DNA of 64,000 nt, from the NCBI RefSeq assembly GCF_039871655.1, contig NZ_JBDPLZ010000008.1:186001-250000 (forward strand). Reading direction: 5' to 3'. The notes beneath the pieces are model-generated. The model made no database searches and was not told the DNA's origin. It saw only the letters and a program-made list of their open reading frames with translations. Position 1 is the stretch's first letter; the number at the start of each line of letters is the position of its first letter. A program made the translations under genes and the position numbers. Below, in pieces: positions 23,966 through 32,510 of the stretch. Source of the stretch: Actinocorallia sp039871655 (GTDB taxonomy: Bacteria; Actinomycetota; Actinomycetes; Streptosporangiales; Streptosporangiaceae).

Positions 23966-26386
23966 TTGTCGCATCCCCCTGCGGCCCCTCGACTGGTAGG
24001 ACGGGACCGCGAGCTTTCACGCCTCCTCGATGAGCTCGGCCGGAGCATCACACAGGGCGCCAGCGGTGTCGTCGTCGTACGAGGCGAAGCCGGTGTCGGG
24101 AAGAGCAGCCTTCTGACCTCGCTGGCCGATCACGCGGTGAGCCGCTACTCAGAGACAGGACTCCTCGTCGGATACGGCCAGGCCATGCTGAACTCCCTGG
24201 CCTCGGACTCCTTTCAAGCGGTGCGCGAATGCCTGCGCTCACTCACGCTTTCCGCCGAACGCTCCGGCTCGAGGGACCTGCTGAACCGTGTAGCCGACTC
24301 ATTCCGCCTCCACGCTCCCGACTGGGTGGAATCCGTCCCGGTCGTCGGCCACCTCCTGGCCGCAGGTATCCGAACCGGGAGATCGATAGCCGACAACGGT
24401 AATCCCGCCCCAGAAATGGACAGCCGACTGGATCAGCTCATCCGATTGGTAGAGGACCTCCTTTCCCGGGGGCCGCTCCTGCTCGTCCTGGACGACCTGC
24501 ACTGGGCCGACACTGCGACAATCGATCTGCTCATCACGATGACCCTCAAAGTCGAAGGTCCCCTACTGCTCGTCCTGGCCTACCGGCCCGACAACCTGCA
24601 GACCGGTGACGGCGCCGAAACCCATCCGCTCAGACGAGCGGTGTTCCGTCTTCGCCGCTACCGCGCCGACTGCCTTGAAGTCGACTTGGAGCCGCTCTCC
24701 GCTCGGGAAACCGAACAGCTCATCCGCCAGGTAGGAGGATCAAGGCTGCCCGCCCAGTCTGTTTCCCAGATCATCCGGCTCAGCGCCGGCAACCCGCTGT
24801 TCGCGGAGTCCCTGGTCCGCTTGGGCGAGCAGGCCGTGGCCGCACACGCTGGAACTCCCAGCCAGATCACAGCGATCCTGGACGAGCGGCTCTCCTTCCT
24901 CAGGCCATCCGACCAGCGCCTTCTCGAAGCCGCCGCCCTGATCGGCTACAACTTCGAAGTCGAATACCTCGCCCAGCTCGCCCGAGCCGACATCGATGAC
25001 GTCTACGAACGTCTCGACGTCCTCTTCACCGAGCACAGCCTGGTCCGTCCTGCCGAACCCAGAGGAAGCTTCGACCGGTACACCCTTCATCATCCGCTGC
25101 TCGCCGAAGTGCTGCGCCAGCGCGCTTCGCAAAACGGCCCCCGATGGCGCCGCCAGCACCAGAAGCTCCTAGAGGCGCTGGAAGCCGAACATCCCTGGGA
25201 TGACGAACTCCAAGTACGGGCAGTCGCCATCGCCGTCGCCGCCGGCAACCGTGCCAAAGCCGCGGCATTCGCCGCCGCGGCATGTCGTCGGCAGTTCACA
25301 CTCGGCGCTGTATCGAAAGCCAAGGAACTCGCCGAGGTCGCGGTCGAGCAGGCACGCGGAACCGCACGAACACTCGACACCCTGGAGCTACTGGCCGAAT
25401 GCCTCGCTGCCGGAGGCAACCACTTCGACGCGGCAATCACATGTGCGACAGCCGCCGAACAGCTGCGGTCCCACTCCCCTGACACGGAGCGGGAAGCCAA
25501 ACTGCAGCTGCTGTGGGCACGGAACCTCAGGATGACCAACAGCTGGGCCGAATGCCGTGCGCTCATCGACCAGCTGGCGGCCTCCAGCTCAGGCCCGAGC
25601 GAGACCTTGGCCCAAGCCCTGATGTTGCATGCGGAAATCGCGCTGTGCGGCCCCGTCCAAGATGTTGAACGCTGCATTCAGCTCTGCGACGTGGTCGCGG
25701 AGATGAGCATGGACCCTGAACTCCAGTCACGGGCATATGGGCACCGCGGTCTCGCTCACCTGGCGGGATACGACCCCGTCGCCGCAGAACAGTGGCTGAA
25801 CAAGGCGATCGAAGTCGCGCGCGAGAAGGAGCACCCCTACGCCGAGTACGAAGCGGTGCATTGGCTGAGCAAGAAAGCCATGGCCTGCCTCGAACTCGAC
25901 CGGGCCTGGCGCCTCCTGGAGGAACTCGCCCGGAACTCCAAAGCCTCCGGCGTCGCGAGCGAAAGCCCTTGGCATCTACGCGACTCCAGCCGGGTGCTCG
26001 GACTTCAAGGACGTGTTCCCGAGGCCGCTCAGACCTTCTCTCACTACTACGACTCGGGGTACACCCACGCGGGTGGGCGAGCGACGACGACCCTGGCCTG
26101 CCAGCTGCATGAGCTGGAGCAGTTGTACGGGCGCCGTGCGGGGGACGCCATGCTCAACGGACTGACAACCGCATGCGATCGCGAGATGGTCGACCCTGAA
26201 CGCCGAGAACGACTGACCCAGCACCTCCGCGCACTCGCCTCCCGCCCACCGACTTGGCAGCCTGTGCCTTTCGCGGTCAGATGGCTGGAAGCCCCCCAAG
26301 CAGAAGCCGAGGCCGCCGACGCGATCTTCCGGTTCGATGTCGCAGACCTTCCCCGGCTGCGTTCGCGCCTCCGAGCCGAGGGGTAG
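23966..26386 (+). CDS. STAND-like AAA ATPase with TPR-type C-terminus
   Basis: 806 residues. The N-terminal ATPase has Walker A GEAGVGKSS at ~41-49, Walker B LLLVLDDLHWAD at ~170, and an arginine-finger region near AYRPDN. A winged-helix-like part follows (LSFLRPSDQRLLEAAALIGYNF). From ~residue 400 to the end are helical pairs of TPR type (AKAAAFAAAACRRQFTLGAVSKAKELAEVAV and others). The architecture matches LAL/MalT-type regulators but lacks the LuxR DNA-binding domain that would normally follow. TTG start with GAGAGG upstream. First gene of a three-gene operon with an aminotransferase and a kinase. Confidence 0.8.
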   Translation: MSHPPAAPRLVGRDRELSRLLDELGRSITQGASGVVVVRGEAGVGKSSLLTSLADHAVSRYSETGLLVGYGQAMLNSLASDSFQAVRECLRSLTLSAERSGSRDLLNRVADSFRLHAPDWVESVPVVGHLLAAGIRTGRSIADNGNPAPEMDSRLDQLIRLVEDLLSRGPLLLVLDDLHWADTATIDLLITMTLKVEGPLLLVLAYRPDNLQTGDGAETHPLRRAVFRLRRYRADCLEVDLEPLSARETEQLIRQVGGSRLPAQSVSQIIRLSAGNPLFAESLVRLGEQAVAAHAGTPSQITAILDERLSFLRPSDQRLLEAAALIGYNFEVEYLAQLARADIDDVYERLDVLFTEHSLVRPAEPRGSFDRYTLHHPLLAEVLRQRASQNGPRWRRQHQKLLEALEAEHPWDDELQVRAVAIAVAAGNRAKAAAFAAAACRRQFTLGAVSKAKELAEVAVEQARGTARTLDTLELLAECLAAGGNHFDAAITCATAAEQLRSHSPDTEREAKLQLLWARNLRMTNSWAECRALIDQLAASSSGPSETLAQALMLHAEIALCGPVQDVERCIQLCDVVAEMSMDPELQSRAYGHRGLAHLAGYDPVAAEQWLNKAIEVAREKEHPYAEYEAVHWLSKKAMACLELDRAWRLLEELARNSKASGVASESPWHLRDSSRVLGLQGRVPEAAQTFSHYYDSGYTHAGGRATTTLACQLHELEQLYGRRAGDAMLNGLTTACDREMVDPERRERLTQHLRALASRPPTWQPVPFAVRWLEAPQAEAEAADAIFRFDVADLPRLRSRLRAEG

Positions 26387-26395
26387 CATCCGGAC

Positions 26396-27523
26396 GTGAA
26401 GCCCTCGGCTCAGGACGACTTCTTCCTCGCCCCTGACTTGGTGCTCCTCAACCATGCGTCCTATGGCCTGGCCTCCCGACTGGTCACCAGTCACGCCGAC
26501 CGGATACGGCAGCAGATCGAATCAGACCCCACCTTCTTCCTCGGCTCGCACCTGACCGAACATCTCCGGCAGGCGACCCAGACAGCGGCGGCGGCTCTGA
26601 ACCTGGCTCCCGAGAACACGGCACTGTGCCCGAATGCCACCTCGGGTGCGGCCGCACTGATCAGTTCTCTCCCACTAGCCGAAGACTCCGTGGTCGTAGC
26701 GCTTGAGACCGAGTACTCCTCGATCCTGCGTGCCTGGGAAGTCGCATGTACACGGGTCGGCGCCACGATGATCCGGGTTCCCGTACAGCTCCCCTTCGAA
26801 GGCCCGGACCAGCTTCTTTTCTCACTTGAGGCCCTTGTCCCAGGCCCAGTCACCTACCTTCAGATGAGCCTGGTCTCCTCCTCGTCGGCTATCCATTTCC
26901 CTGTCACCGACATAGCCGACTGGGTACACCGGCGCGGCGGCCGCCTCCTCCTAGACGCGGCTCACGGCCCGGGCCACGTGCCCCTCGAGCCTCTGTTCTG
27001 GGGTGTCGACGCTGTCTTCGGCACGCTCCACAAGTGGTTCCCCACCCTGAGGCCGGTCGGCTTCCTCTGGCTACACGAAAGTCTCGCTCCTCACATCAAG
27101 CCAGCAGAGATATCACTGAGCTGGGACTCTTCGGATCTCATCGAGCGCTTCTCATGGCCTGGCACCTTCGACCCCGTACCGCGGCTTTCCCTGGACACCG
27201 CCGTCAAGCAGTGGCGTTCATGGCATGAACAAAAGCTCATCGAGCAGTGCCAGGAACTCGCCGATCACGCAGTAGATCTCCTGACCTCGGTCGGAGCACG
27301 CCCTACCGCGGCCCCTTCCCATCTCCCACCACGTCTGCGCGGATTCGTCATAGACGGCTTGTCCGTAGCTGATGTCAAAGGCCTCCTCCAGGAAGCAGGA
27401 GTTCGCACCTGGGTAGGACCGGGCACCGCCGGCGAATGCATCCTCCGGCTCTCCACCCACATCTACAACGACGCGAGTGATGTCGAAACCGTAGCTGCCC
27501 AGCTCAAGGAGGCTCTGTCGTGA
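26396..27523 (+). CDS. Class V aminotransferase, isopenicillin-N-epimerase-like
   Basis: 375 residues of a fold-type I PLP enzyme. NHASYGLAS near the N-terminus resembles the substrate-binding start of the IPN epimerase/EgtE-like group. The PLP-contacting aspartate is in LLLDAAHGPGH, the Schiff-base lysine in GTLHKWFPTLRPVGFLWL (K of HKW), and the C-terminal LRLSTHIYNDASDVE closes the fold. The reaction may be epimerisation, C-S lysis or transamination of an amino-acid-like substrate. GTG start nine bases after the ATPase stop; it overlaps the kinase start (GTGA), so it is part of the same operon. Confidence 0.82.
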   Translation: MKPSAQDDFFLAPDLVLLNHASYGLASRLVTSHADRIRQQIESDPTFFLGSHLTEHLRQATQTAAAALNLAPENTALCPNATSGAAALISSLPLAEDSVVVALETEYSSILRAWEVACTRVGATMIRVPVQLPFEGPDQLLFSLEALVPGPVTYLQMSLVSSSSAIHFPVTDIADWVHRRGGRLLLDAAHGPGHVPLEPLFWGVDAVFGTLHKWFPTLRPVGFLWLHESLAPHIKPAEISLSWDSSDLIERFSWPGTFDPVPRLSLDTAVKQWRSWHEQKLIEQCQELADHAVDLLTSVGARPTAAPSHLPPRLRGFVIDGLSVADVKGLLQEAGVRTWVGPGTAGECILRLSTHIYNDASDVETVAAQLKEALS

Positions 27524-28428
27524 GGATTCCCGAGATCCCCGAAAGCCTGGTCAAGGCAATCGTCTTCCTACGCGGCGAAGAGAACGGGCACGCCTGGCTG
27601 AGAGAGCTCCCAGAGCGCATCGGTTTCTACTGCCGACAGTGGAACCTGCATCCAGAGAGCATCGCCGAAGGCGGAGCCATGTCCTGCTGCATCTTCTGTA
27701 CCACCAGCAGCGGCACCCCAGCAGTCCTGAAGATTCCCGTCGACGAAGCAGCCGGCCTGAACGAACTGCGACTCCTCCAGCACTGGAGCACGTCCGAAGC
27801 CACTCCCCAGATCCTCGATCAGGCCAGCGACTCAGGCGTCTTCCTCATGACCCGCATCCTCCCCGGCACCACCGCCTGGGCCACCGCGGACCACACCGAC
27901 TCACAACAGTTCGGCGCGCTCCTCGACCGTCTCAACCACCCACTCCTCCCCCAAGCCCCGCCCCTGAAAGACATGGCCGAGATAGCAGAGATGCGCCTCG
28001 ACTGGGCCCGAGACCGCTTCGCCGACCCCCGCTACGCCAACGACGTCGCCAACATCAAAGACGCCGAACGTGTCCTGGACGCCCTTCTCCAGACCACAAC
28101 GACCCGGCACGTCCTCCACGCCGACCTCCAGGCCAAGAACATTCTCCGAGGCCCCGACCGCTGGTACGCCATCGACCCTTTGGGCGCCTCAGGCGACCTC
28201 AACGCCGAAGCCGCCCTCTGGATCGCCATCCAAGACGGCCCCACCACCACCGAAGCCCGCCTCATCGGGCTAAGCGCGCACCAGGCCCTTCACCCTGACC
28301 GCCTCAGGGCGTGGACCTTCGTTCTCTCAGTGGCCGAGTACCGCCCATACCTCCCTCCCTCCGCCAAGAGGATCGAGAAGTTTCTCGCAAACGCCGACAC
28401 AGACCAGCTGATCAACCTGCTGCTCTGA
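27520..28428 (+). CDS. APH-like phosphotransferase (APH(6)/hydroxyurea-kinase type)
   Basis: 302 residues of the aminoglycoside-phosphotransferase/choline-kinase fold. The nucleotide-binding lysine is in SSGTPAVLKIPVD, the catalytic loop is HADLQAKN (canonical HxDxxxxN), and the metal-binding Asp is in YAIDPLGASGDLN. N-terminal sequence and DPLG resemble streptomycin-6-kinase-type proteins. It could inactivate an antibiotic or phosphorylate a metabolite made by the upstream aminotransferase; there is no direct evidence for either. Coupled by GTGA overlap. Confidence 0.8.
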   Translation: MRIPEIPESLVKAIVFLRGEENGHAWLRELPERIGFYCRQWNLHPESIAEGGAMSCCIFCTTSSGTPAVLKIPVDEAAGLNELRLLQHWSTSEATPQILDQASDSGVFLMTRILPGTTAWATADHTDSQQFGALLDRLNHPLLPQAPPLKDMAEIAEMRLDWARDRFADPRYANDVANIKDAERVLDALLQTTTTRHVLHADLQAKNILRGPDRWYAIDPLGASGDLNAEAALWIAIQDGPTTTEARLIGLSAHQALHPDRLRAWTFVLSVAEYRPYLPPSAKRIEKFLANADTDQLINLLL

Positions 28429-28464
28429 ACAGAGCGACAGACCGCTTCCGAAGGCTGACGGGGT

Positions 28465-29673
28465 CTACCTGGGGAAACTCTGTTCAAGCCACCTAAGGAG
28501 AGACTCCACAGTGGTATGGCCTTGCTGCCGGAGGACCTCAATAATGTCTCTCCCGCAGATGAGCGCTATCGGGTGTTTATCCTCGTGTATCTCCTCTTGA
28601 ACCTGCGTATTGAAGTAGGAGGTCGTGACAAGGACGCCAAAATTGCGATGCCGGAGCCTAGAGATGAGCCGTGAGACCTCTCTGACGCCCACCGAGTTTT
28701 TCCCAGAATAGCACTTAGCCTCTAGGGCAAAGTCAACCGCGATTGGGTTCGCTGTCGGACCAAGCATGTAAGCACCGATGGCGTCACGTCCACCATCCCT
28801 GCTTGGCCTAGTAATGTCGACAGGACCCGTACTAGGCGCAATCATGCGCCAGATAGCTACGGCACATGCTTCAAAGTCATGTTCGCGATCTCGAAAAAAC
28901 TCACGAATCTGCTCCAGCATTTCTTTGCCGACAGAGCTAGTAGGCAACTGATCTTCACGAGACCTAATAACCGAGGTAGATGGCGCTAGAAGAGATGCGT
29001 AAGCCCGGCCTTCCACCCAAGTTCGCCAACTAGCAGGGCATCCACCTTCAAGTGAATTACCACCATTCAGCAAGTGCTGGATCCACTCCCGGGAAACCTT
29101 AGCCTCATCGAGCACTGTGAAGCGAGCACGATAGTTCTGGAACCTTCGACCGGCCGTCGTGCGCCAGATCGCAACTAGCTCATCATCAGCCATCATCGTC
29201 GGTCCTCCTGGAGCCAGTAGCCCCCTGAAGCGAACCGACCTCCCCGAAGTAGAGGCCTTCTCGAGCAAGAGAAACGGGGGCACTTTTGTGGCCCGGTCTC
29301 CAGCCGTTCCGTGAGAAGCCATGAAGACATCTCTGAGCAGCAGGTTGCCAGCTCGAGGGGTGTCATGCAGATCCCGTCCCGGAGTCCGGTTATCCCCGTA
29401 ATACGTAAACGTACCCGTCTGCAGATCCAGGTGGTCTGGCCAGTCCACCTCGCCACCGCTCGTATAGAGCACAGCCAACCGGACGGCTCCCTTCCTGGGA
29501 GATCCCGCGTGCCGGAAGCCTCCCTGGTTGCCAACCCCGGGAATCAGCTTCGAGATCGGATCATCAGCGGTAGTCCCGTTACTCCCGCCCATGTAAACAG
29601 CATCCACGATCAGGTCCGCACTAGCCAGGGCATCAAAAGCAATACGGTGCTCGACAGAGTCAACAACGGCCAT
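28465..29673 (-). CDS. AspBHI/MspJI-type modification-dependent endonuclease
   Basis: About 402 residues. The N-terminal half matches the SRA-like domain of AspBHI: DDPISKLIPGVGNQGGFR, LAVLYTSGGEVDWPDHLD, TFTYYGDNRTPGRDLHDTPR. That domain reads 5-methylcytosine. The C-terminal ~150 residues are an Mrr-like nuclease: DGGRDAIGAY (Asp), FALEAKCYSGKN (E-x-K), then FGVLVTTSYFNTQVQEEI. The enzyme should cut DNA carrying 5mC in a specific context. ATG at 29673 chosen; a TTG six bases upstream is possible. It faces away from the unknown gene upstream and lies in AT-richer DNA than the flanks, suggesting transfer. Confidence 0.85.
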   Translation of the reverse strand: MAVVDSVEHRIAFDALASADLIVDAVYMGGSNGTTADDPISKLIPGVGNQGGFRHAGSPRKGAVRLAVLYTSGGEVDWPDHLDLQTGTFTYYGDNRTPGRDLHDTPRAGNLLLRDVFMASHGTAGDRATKVPPFLLLEKASTSGRSVRFRGLLAPGGPTMMADDELVAIWRTTAGRRFQNYRARFTVLDEAKVSREWIQHLLNGGNSLEGGCPASWRTWVEGRAYASLLAPSTSVIRSREDQLPTSSVGKEMLEQIREFFRDREHDFEACAVAIWRMIAPSTGPVDITRPSRDGGRDAIGAYMLGPTANPIAVDFALEAKCYSGKNSVGVREVSRLISRLRHRNFGVLVTTSYFNTQVQEEIHEDKHPIALICGRDIIEVLRQQGHTTVESLLRWLEQSFPR

Positions 29674-29862
29674 ATGCAAGACATACCAGGAAAAACCGAT
29701 ATTTTGTCCAGATTTTTCAGTAGCTGCTCTCTGCTCAGAGCGAAATCACAGCTAGAGCCAGACATGATCTTGTAGCTGCCAGGACAGCACGCTTTAGGGC
29801 TATCCACACTTCAAGAATACGGAATATAGAATGAGAATGACAGGAAAATTGACACAGCCACA

Positions 29863-30663
29863 TTAAGAAAATTTGAGTCTATTCACTTCCCTTTTTATAT
29901 CACGCTCCGAAGCCAAATAAACGACACCAAACCTATCCGCAGGTAGCAGCTCAATAGATCTAAAGCTAAACCCAGGGATGGCATTCCGGAGAAGATCCTC
30001 TGGCCTCTTCTTCCTTCCCCTACTACCACCCCCTTTAAATTTTCTATTCCCTATGTAAAGGCTCAGGATGGTGCGATCCCACCATGCATCAACTCGAAAT
30101 AGCGCATCTGCAAGCGGGTGTGACCGAACATCCACTTCATGCATCCGAAGGCTGGCGACCAGGTGAACTTCACGAATGAATGAGTAATAAAAATTCCCGA
30201 TACGCCAGCGCATAGCATTGTGTGCTTGGACGTAGCTCCAGCCTGCCCTCTTTGCCTCCTCCACCTTCTCGATAGCCGGCATCCAGAGCATCTCCCGGGC
30301 CTTGGGATCTTCCTCACAGAAAGACTGAAAATGTTGCCAGGTGAAAACTTCCCCGATCTCCTCAAGAGCATAGTGCAGGACATGAGTGACGGCGTAATCT
30401 GGCTCCCAGTCCACGATGGATCCCACCATCTCTCCTTCTCGCCGTTTAATATCCCCTAGCGCATGGTTTCTTGGATCCTTATTCTTCCGGATTCGATCAA
30501 TGTCAGCAGGGGTTACACGGTAAAGAACCTTGGTCTTGTGGCCGAGCACATGTGGAACAACAGTATTACATCGGTTTCTGTCTTTCTTCCAAGAAGAGAA
30601 CTCCTCTTCGGTAGCCCGAGTAACGTTGAACAAAGAGAGAACTTCGGCGGCGGTGGTCTCCAT
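29863..30663 (-). CDS. Unknown protein in restriction island
   Basis: 266 residues from ATG 30663, which has GGAG six bases upstream; the longer frame to 30741 lacks a site. Lower GC than most of the window. No signal peptide or membrane helix. Features: a basic-acidic mix, EEEFSSWKKDRNRCN, DIKRREGEMVGSIVDWEP, a Trp/Arg-rich middle (EEAKRAGWSYVQAHNAMRWRIGNFYYSFIREVHL), and KGGGSRGRKKRPEDLLRNAIPGF near the C-terminus. I do not recognise the family. It could be a DNA- or RNA-acting defence protein given its neighbours, but that is inference. Confidence 0.6.
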   Translation of the reverse strand: METTAAEVLSLFNVTRATEEEFSSWKKDRNRCNTVVPHVLGHKTKVLYRVTPADIDRIRKNKDPRNHALGDIKRREGEMVGSIVDWEPDYAVTHVLHYALEEIGEVFTWQHFQSFCEEDPKAREMLWMPAIEKVEEAKRAGWSYVQAHNAMRWRIGNFYYSFIREVHLVASLRMHEVDVRSHPLADALFRVDAWWDRTILSLYIGNRKFKGGGSRGRKKRPEDLLRNAIPGFSFRSIELLPADRFGVVYLASERDIKREVNRLKFS

Positions 30664-30944
30664 GGAGGCTCCAGTTCGAGGGGTAAGTTGGTCTAGAACA
30701 GAGCATATGACACACCTCCGACAATCTGTCACTATCACCACCGTTCTTCACGCCGGAACCCAAGCCAAGGGTCGCATGCCACTGACCTGCGAGAATGTCA
30801 GTCGCCAGCTACGCAGCCAGGCAACGCTGACCTTGCGACCAGCCACTCTAAAAAATTGATCTTGCTAACCCGCCATTGCAACATTGGCTGCGACTCTCAT
30901 GATCATCTATTGCCTGAAGGGAAGAAAGTGCTAACCTCTCGAGG
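30664..30944. other. Intergenic, AT-rich divergent control region
   Basis: 281 bp between divergent genes of the restriction island. It includes the A/T stretch CTAAAAAATTGATC near 30850, likely promoter sequence. I see no small gene I can support. Confidence 0.4.
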
Positions 30945-31868
30945 GTGGTAACTCCTGAGAGCAACGATGCTGAACTCTCCATAGTTGAAGCTCACTTGAA
31001 ATCTATAGATTTTTCCGGAGTCAGGATCGCGCAGGTTCTGAGACGTACTTACGACATGCTGCTGGACGGGCAGCACACGGGCAGGTACCGGTGGGATCAG
31101 CTCTACAAAACTGAGAAGACACACTTCGGCACCCTGGTCGAGATCAACTTGCAGCGTGAGTTCAGTTTCACGGACGGCCAGTCGATGGACTTCGCGATAG
31201 AAGGCATCGACGTCGACTGCAAGTTCTCCCAGGTCCCCGGAGCATGGATGATCCCTCCCGAAGCCAACGGGCACCTTCTTCTTGGACTATGGGCCAGTGA
31301 CCAGCAGGGCCTATGGGCAGCAGGGCTGGTCCGAGCCGATGAGGCTGTGCTGACTTCACCGAGGGGGAATAGGGACAGGAAGCGGCAGCTAACGAAGGCA
31401 GGTAAGGGATCGGTCAGATGGCTCTTTAAGGACATGCCGCTTCCTGAGAACGCATTGCTCCGTATCGATCCTGTTTCTGCTGGGAAAATCCTCGACCCCT
31501 CGCTCTCTGGCCAGCAGCGAGTCAGTATGTTGTTCCGCCTTGCACAGGGCCGCCTGATCAGCCGTAACGTCGTTGCAACAGTCGCCCAGCAAGACGACTA
31601 CATGAAGCGTGTACGGGGGAACGGCGGGGCTCGGTCCAAGTTGCGGCCCGAGGGCATTGTGATCCTCGGCCAATACAGCAGCCATGGGGACATAGCGAGG
31701 GATCTAGGACTTCCCGTTCCTGGACGAGGAGAGTCACTCAGCGTCCGCTTGGCGCGCCGCCAAAGCCACCACGGCGACCAGCCGTTCATCACGCTGGATG
31801 GCCAGGACTGGGTGATCGCAGGTCCTGCCGACCCTCCGGAGCTGGCCCCGCTGCTCCCTAAGGTCTAG
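30945..31868 (+). CDS. NaeI-family type II restriction endonuclease
   Basis: 307 residues, close to NaeI (317). With a constant offset of four, all known NaeI active-site positions align: E66, D82, D91, K93 correspond to NaeI E70, D86, D95, K97 (segments GTLVEINL, MDFAIEG, IDVDCKFSQ). Residues 35-48, TYDMLLDGQHTGRY, match NaeI's ligase-like loop; L39 equals NaeI L43, the leucine whose change to lysine turns NaeI into a topoisomerase. The C-terminal half contains the CAP-like domain (GRGESLSVRLARRQSHH). Target expected GCCGGC. GTG start with GAGG adjacent; start not certain. Confidence 0.92.
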   Translation: MVTPESNDAELSIVEAHLKSIDFSGVRIAQVLRRTYDMLLDGQHTGRYRWDQLYKTEKTHFGTLVEINLQREFSFTDGQSMDFAIEGIDVDCKFSQVPGAWMIPPEANGHLLLGLWASDQQGLWAAGLVRADEAVLTSPRGNRDRKRQLTKAGKGSVRWLFKDMPLPENALLRIDPVSAGKILDPSLSGQQRVSMLFRLAQGRLISRNVVATVAQQDDYMKRVRGNGGARSKLRPEGIVILGQYSSHGDIARDLGLPVPGRGESLSVRLARRQSHHGDQPFITLDGQDWVIAGPADPPELAPLLPKV

Positions 31869-31929
31869 ACCCGGCACATCATTCCTCATCAACCTGCTAG
31901 TTCTGTCAGACCACAGGGGTAACGTCGAA

Positions 31930-32406
31930 TCACAGTTCGATGGAGGCTTGATCAACAGCGGCGGCAACAGCCGCGACAGCGGAAGGGAGTGGCTCGTGTT
32001 CCCACAGCCGGACCACTTGCCAGCCGTTCGCTGTGAGGGCAGCATCCGCAGCGCGATCGCGCTCGACGTTCCGGCGCAGCTTAGGAGTCCAGTACCACTC
32101 GTTCGACGTCGGTTCACGGCCGTGCTCTGGGCAAACGTGCCAGAAGCACCCGTCAACGAAGACCGCGACCTTGCGAGCGGTGAACACGATGTCTGGCCTT
32201 ACGCGCACACCACCCGGAAGATCGAGACGGAAGTCCTTCCGATACCGGTAGCCTCGCGCGTGGAGCGCTTTCCGCAGCGCGATCTCCGGCTTGGTATCGG
32301 TCCGGCGGTTTGCTCGCATGTTCCGCGACCGGCCCGCGTTTGCTGCGGCTGGATACGTAGGCCGTGGGTCCGCAGCTGCTCCACCAGCGCTGTCTGTCTT
32401 AGACAT
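31930..32406 (-). CDS. vsr: Very short patch repair endonuclease Vsr
   Basis: 158 residues. Vsr motifs are all present: MRANRRTDTKPEIALRKALHARGYRYR, the catalytic Asp in RPDIVFTARKVAVFVDGCFWHVCPEHG (with zinc-binding Cys/His), and PTSNEWYWTPKLRRNVERD, ending in ANGWQVVRLWEHE. It nicks 5' of T in T:G mismatches arising from deamination of the methylated cytosine in the cognate site. It is divergent from the methyltransferase gene and next to the NaeI-type gene, so the three form one cassette. Confidence 0.92.
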   Translation of the reverse strand: MSKTDSAGGAAADPRPTYPAAANAGRSRNMRANRRTDTKPEIALRKALHARGYRYRKDFRLDLPGGVRVRPDIVFTARKVAVFVDGCFWHVCPEHGREPTSNEWYWTPKLRRNVERDRAADAALTANGWQVVRLWEHEPLPSAVAAVAAAVDQASIEL

Positions 32407-32510
32407 GATCTAGCCGACATCCCTCGATTCGCCCTGCTAGGGCTGTCATGAGAGAAGATACCGCTATGACTTCTTCCTCGCAGGGCACTCAGACACCACG
32501 AGGAGGCCGC

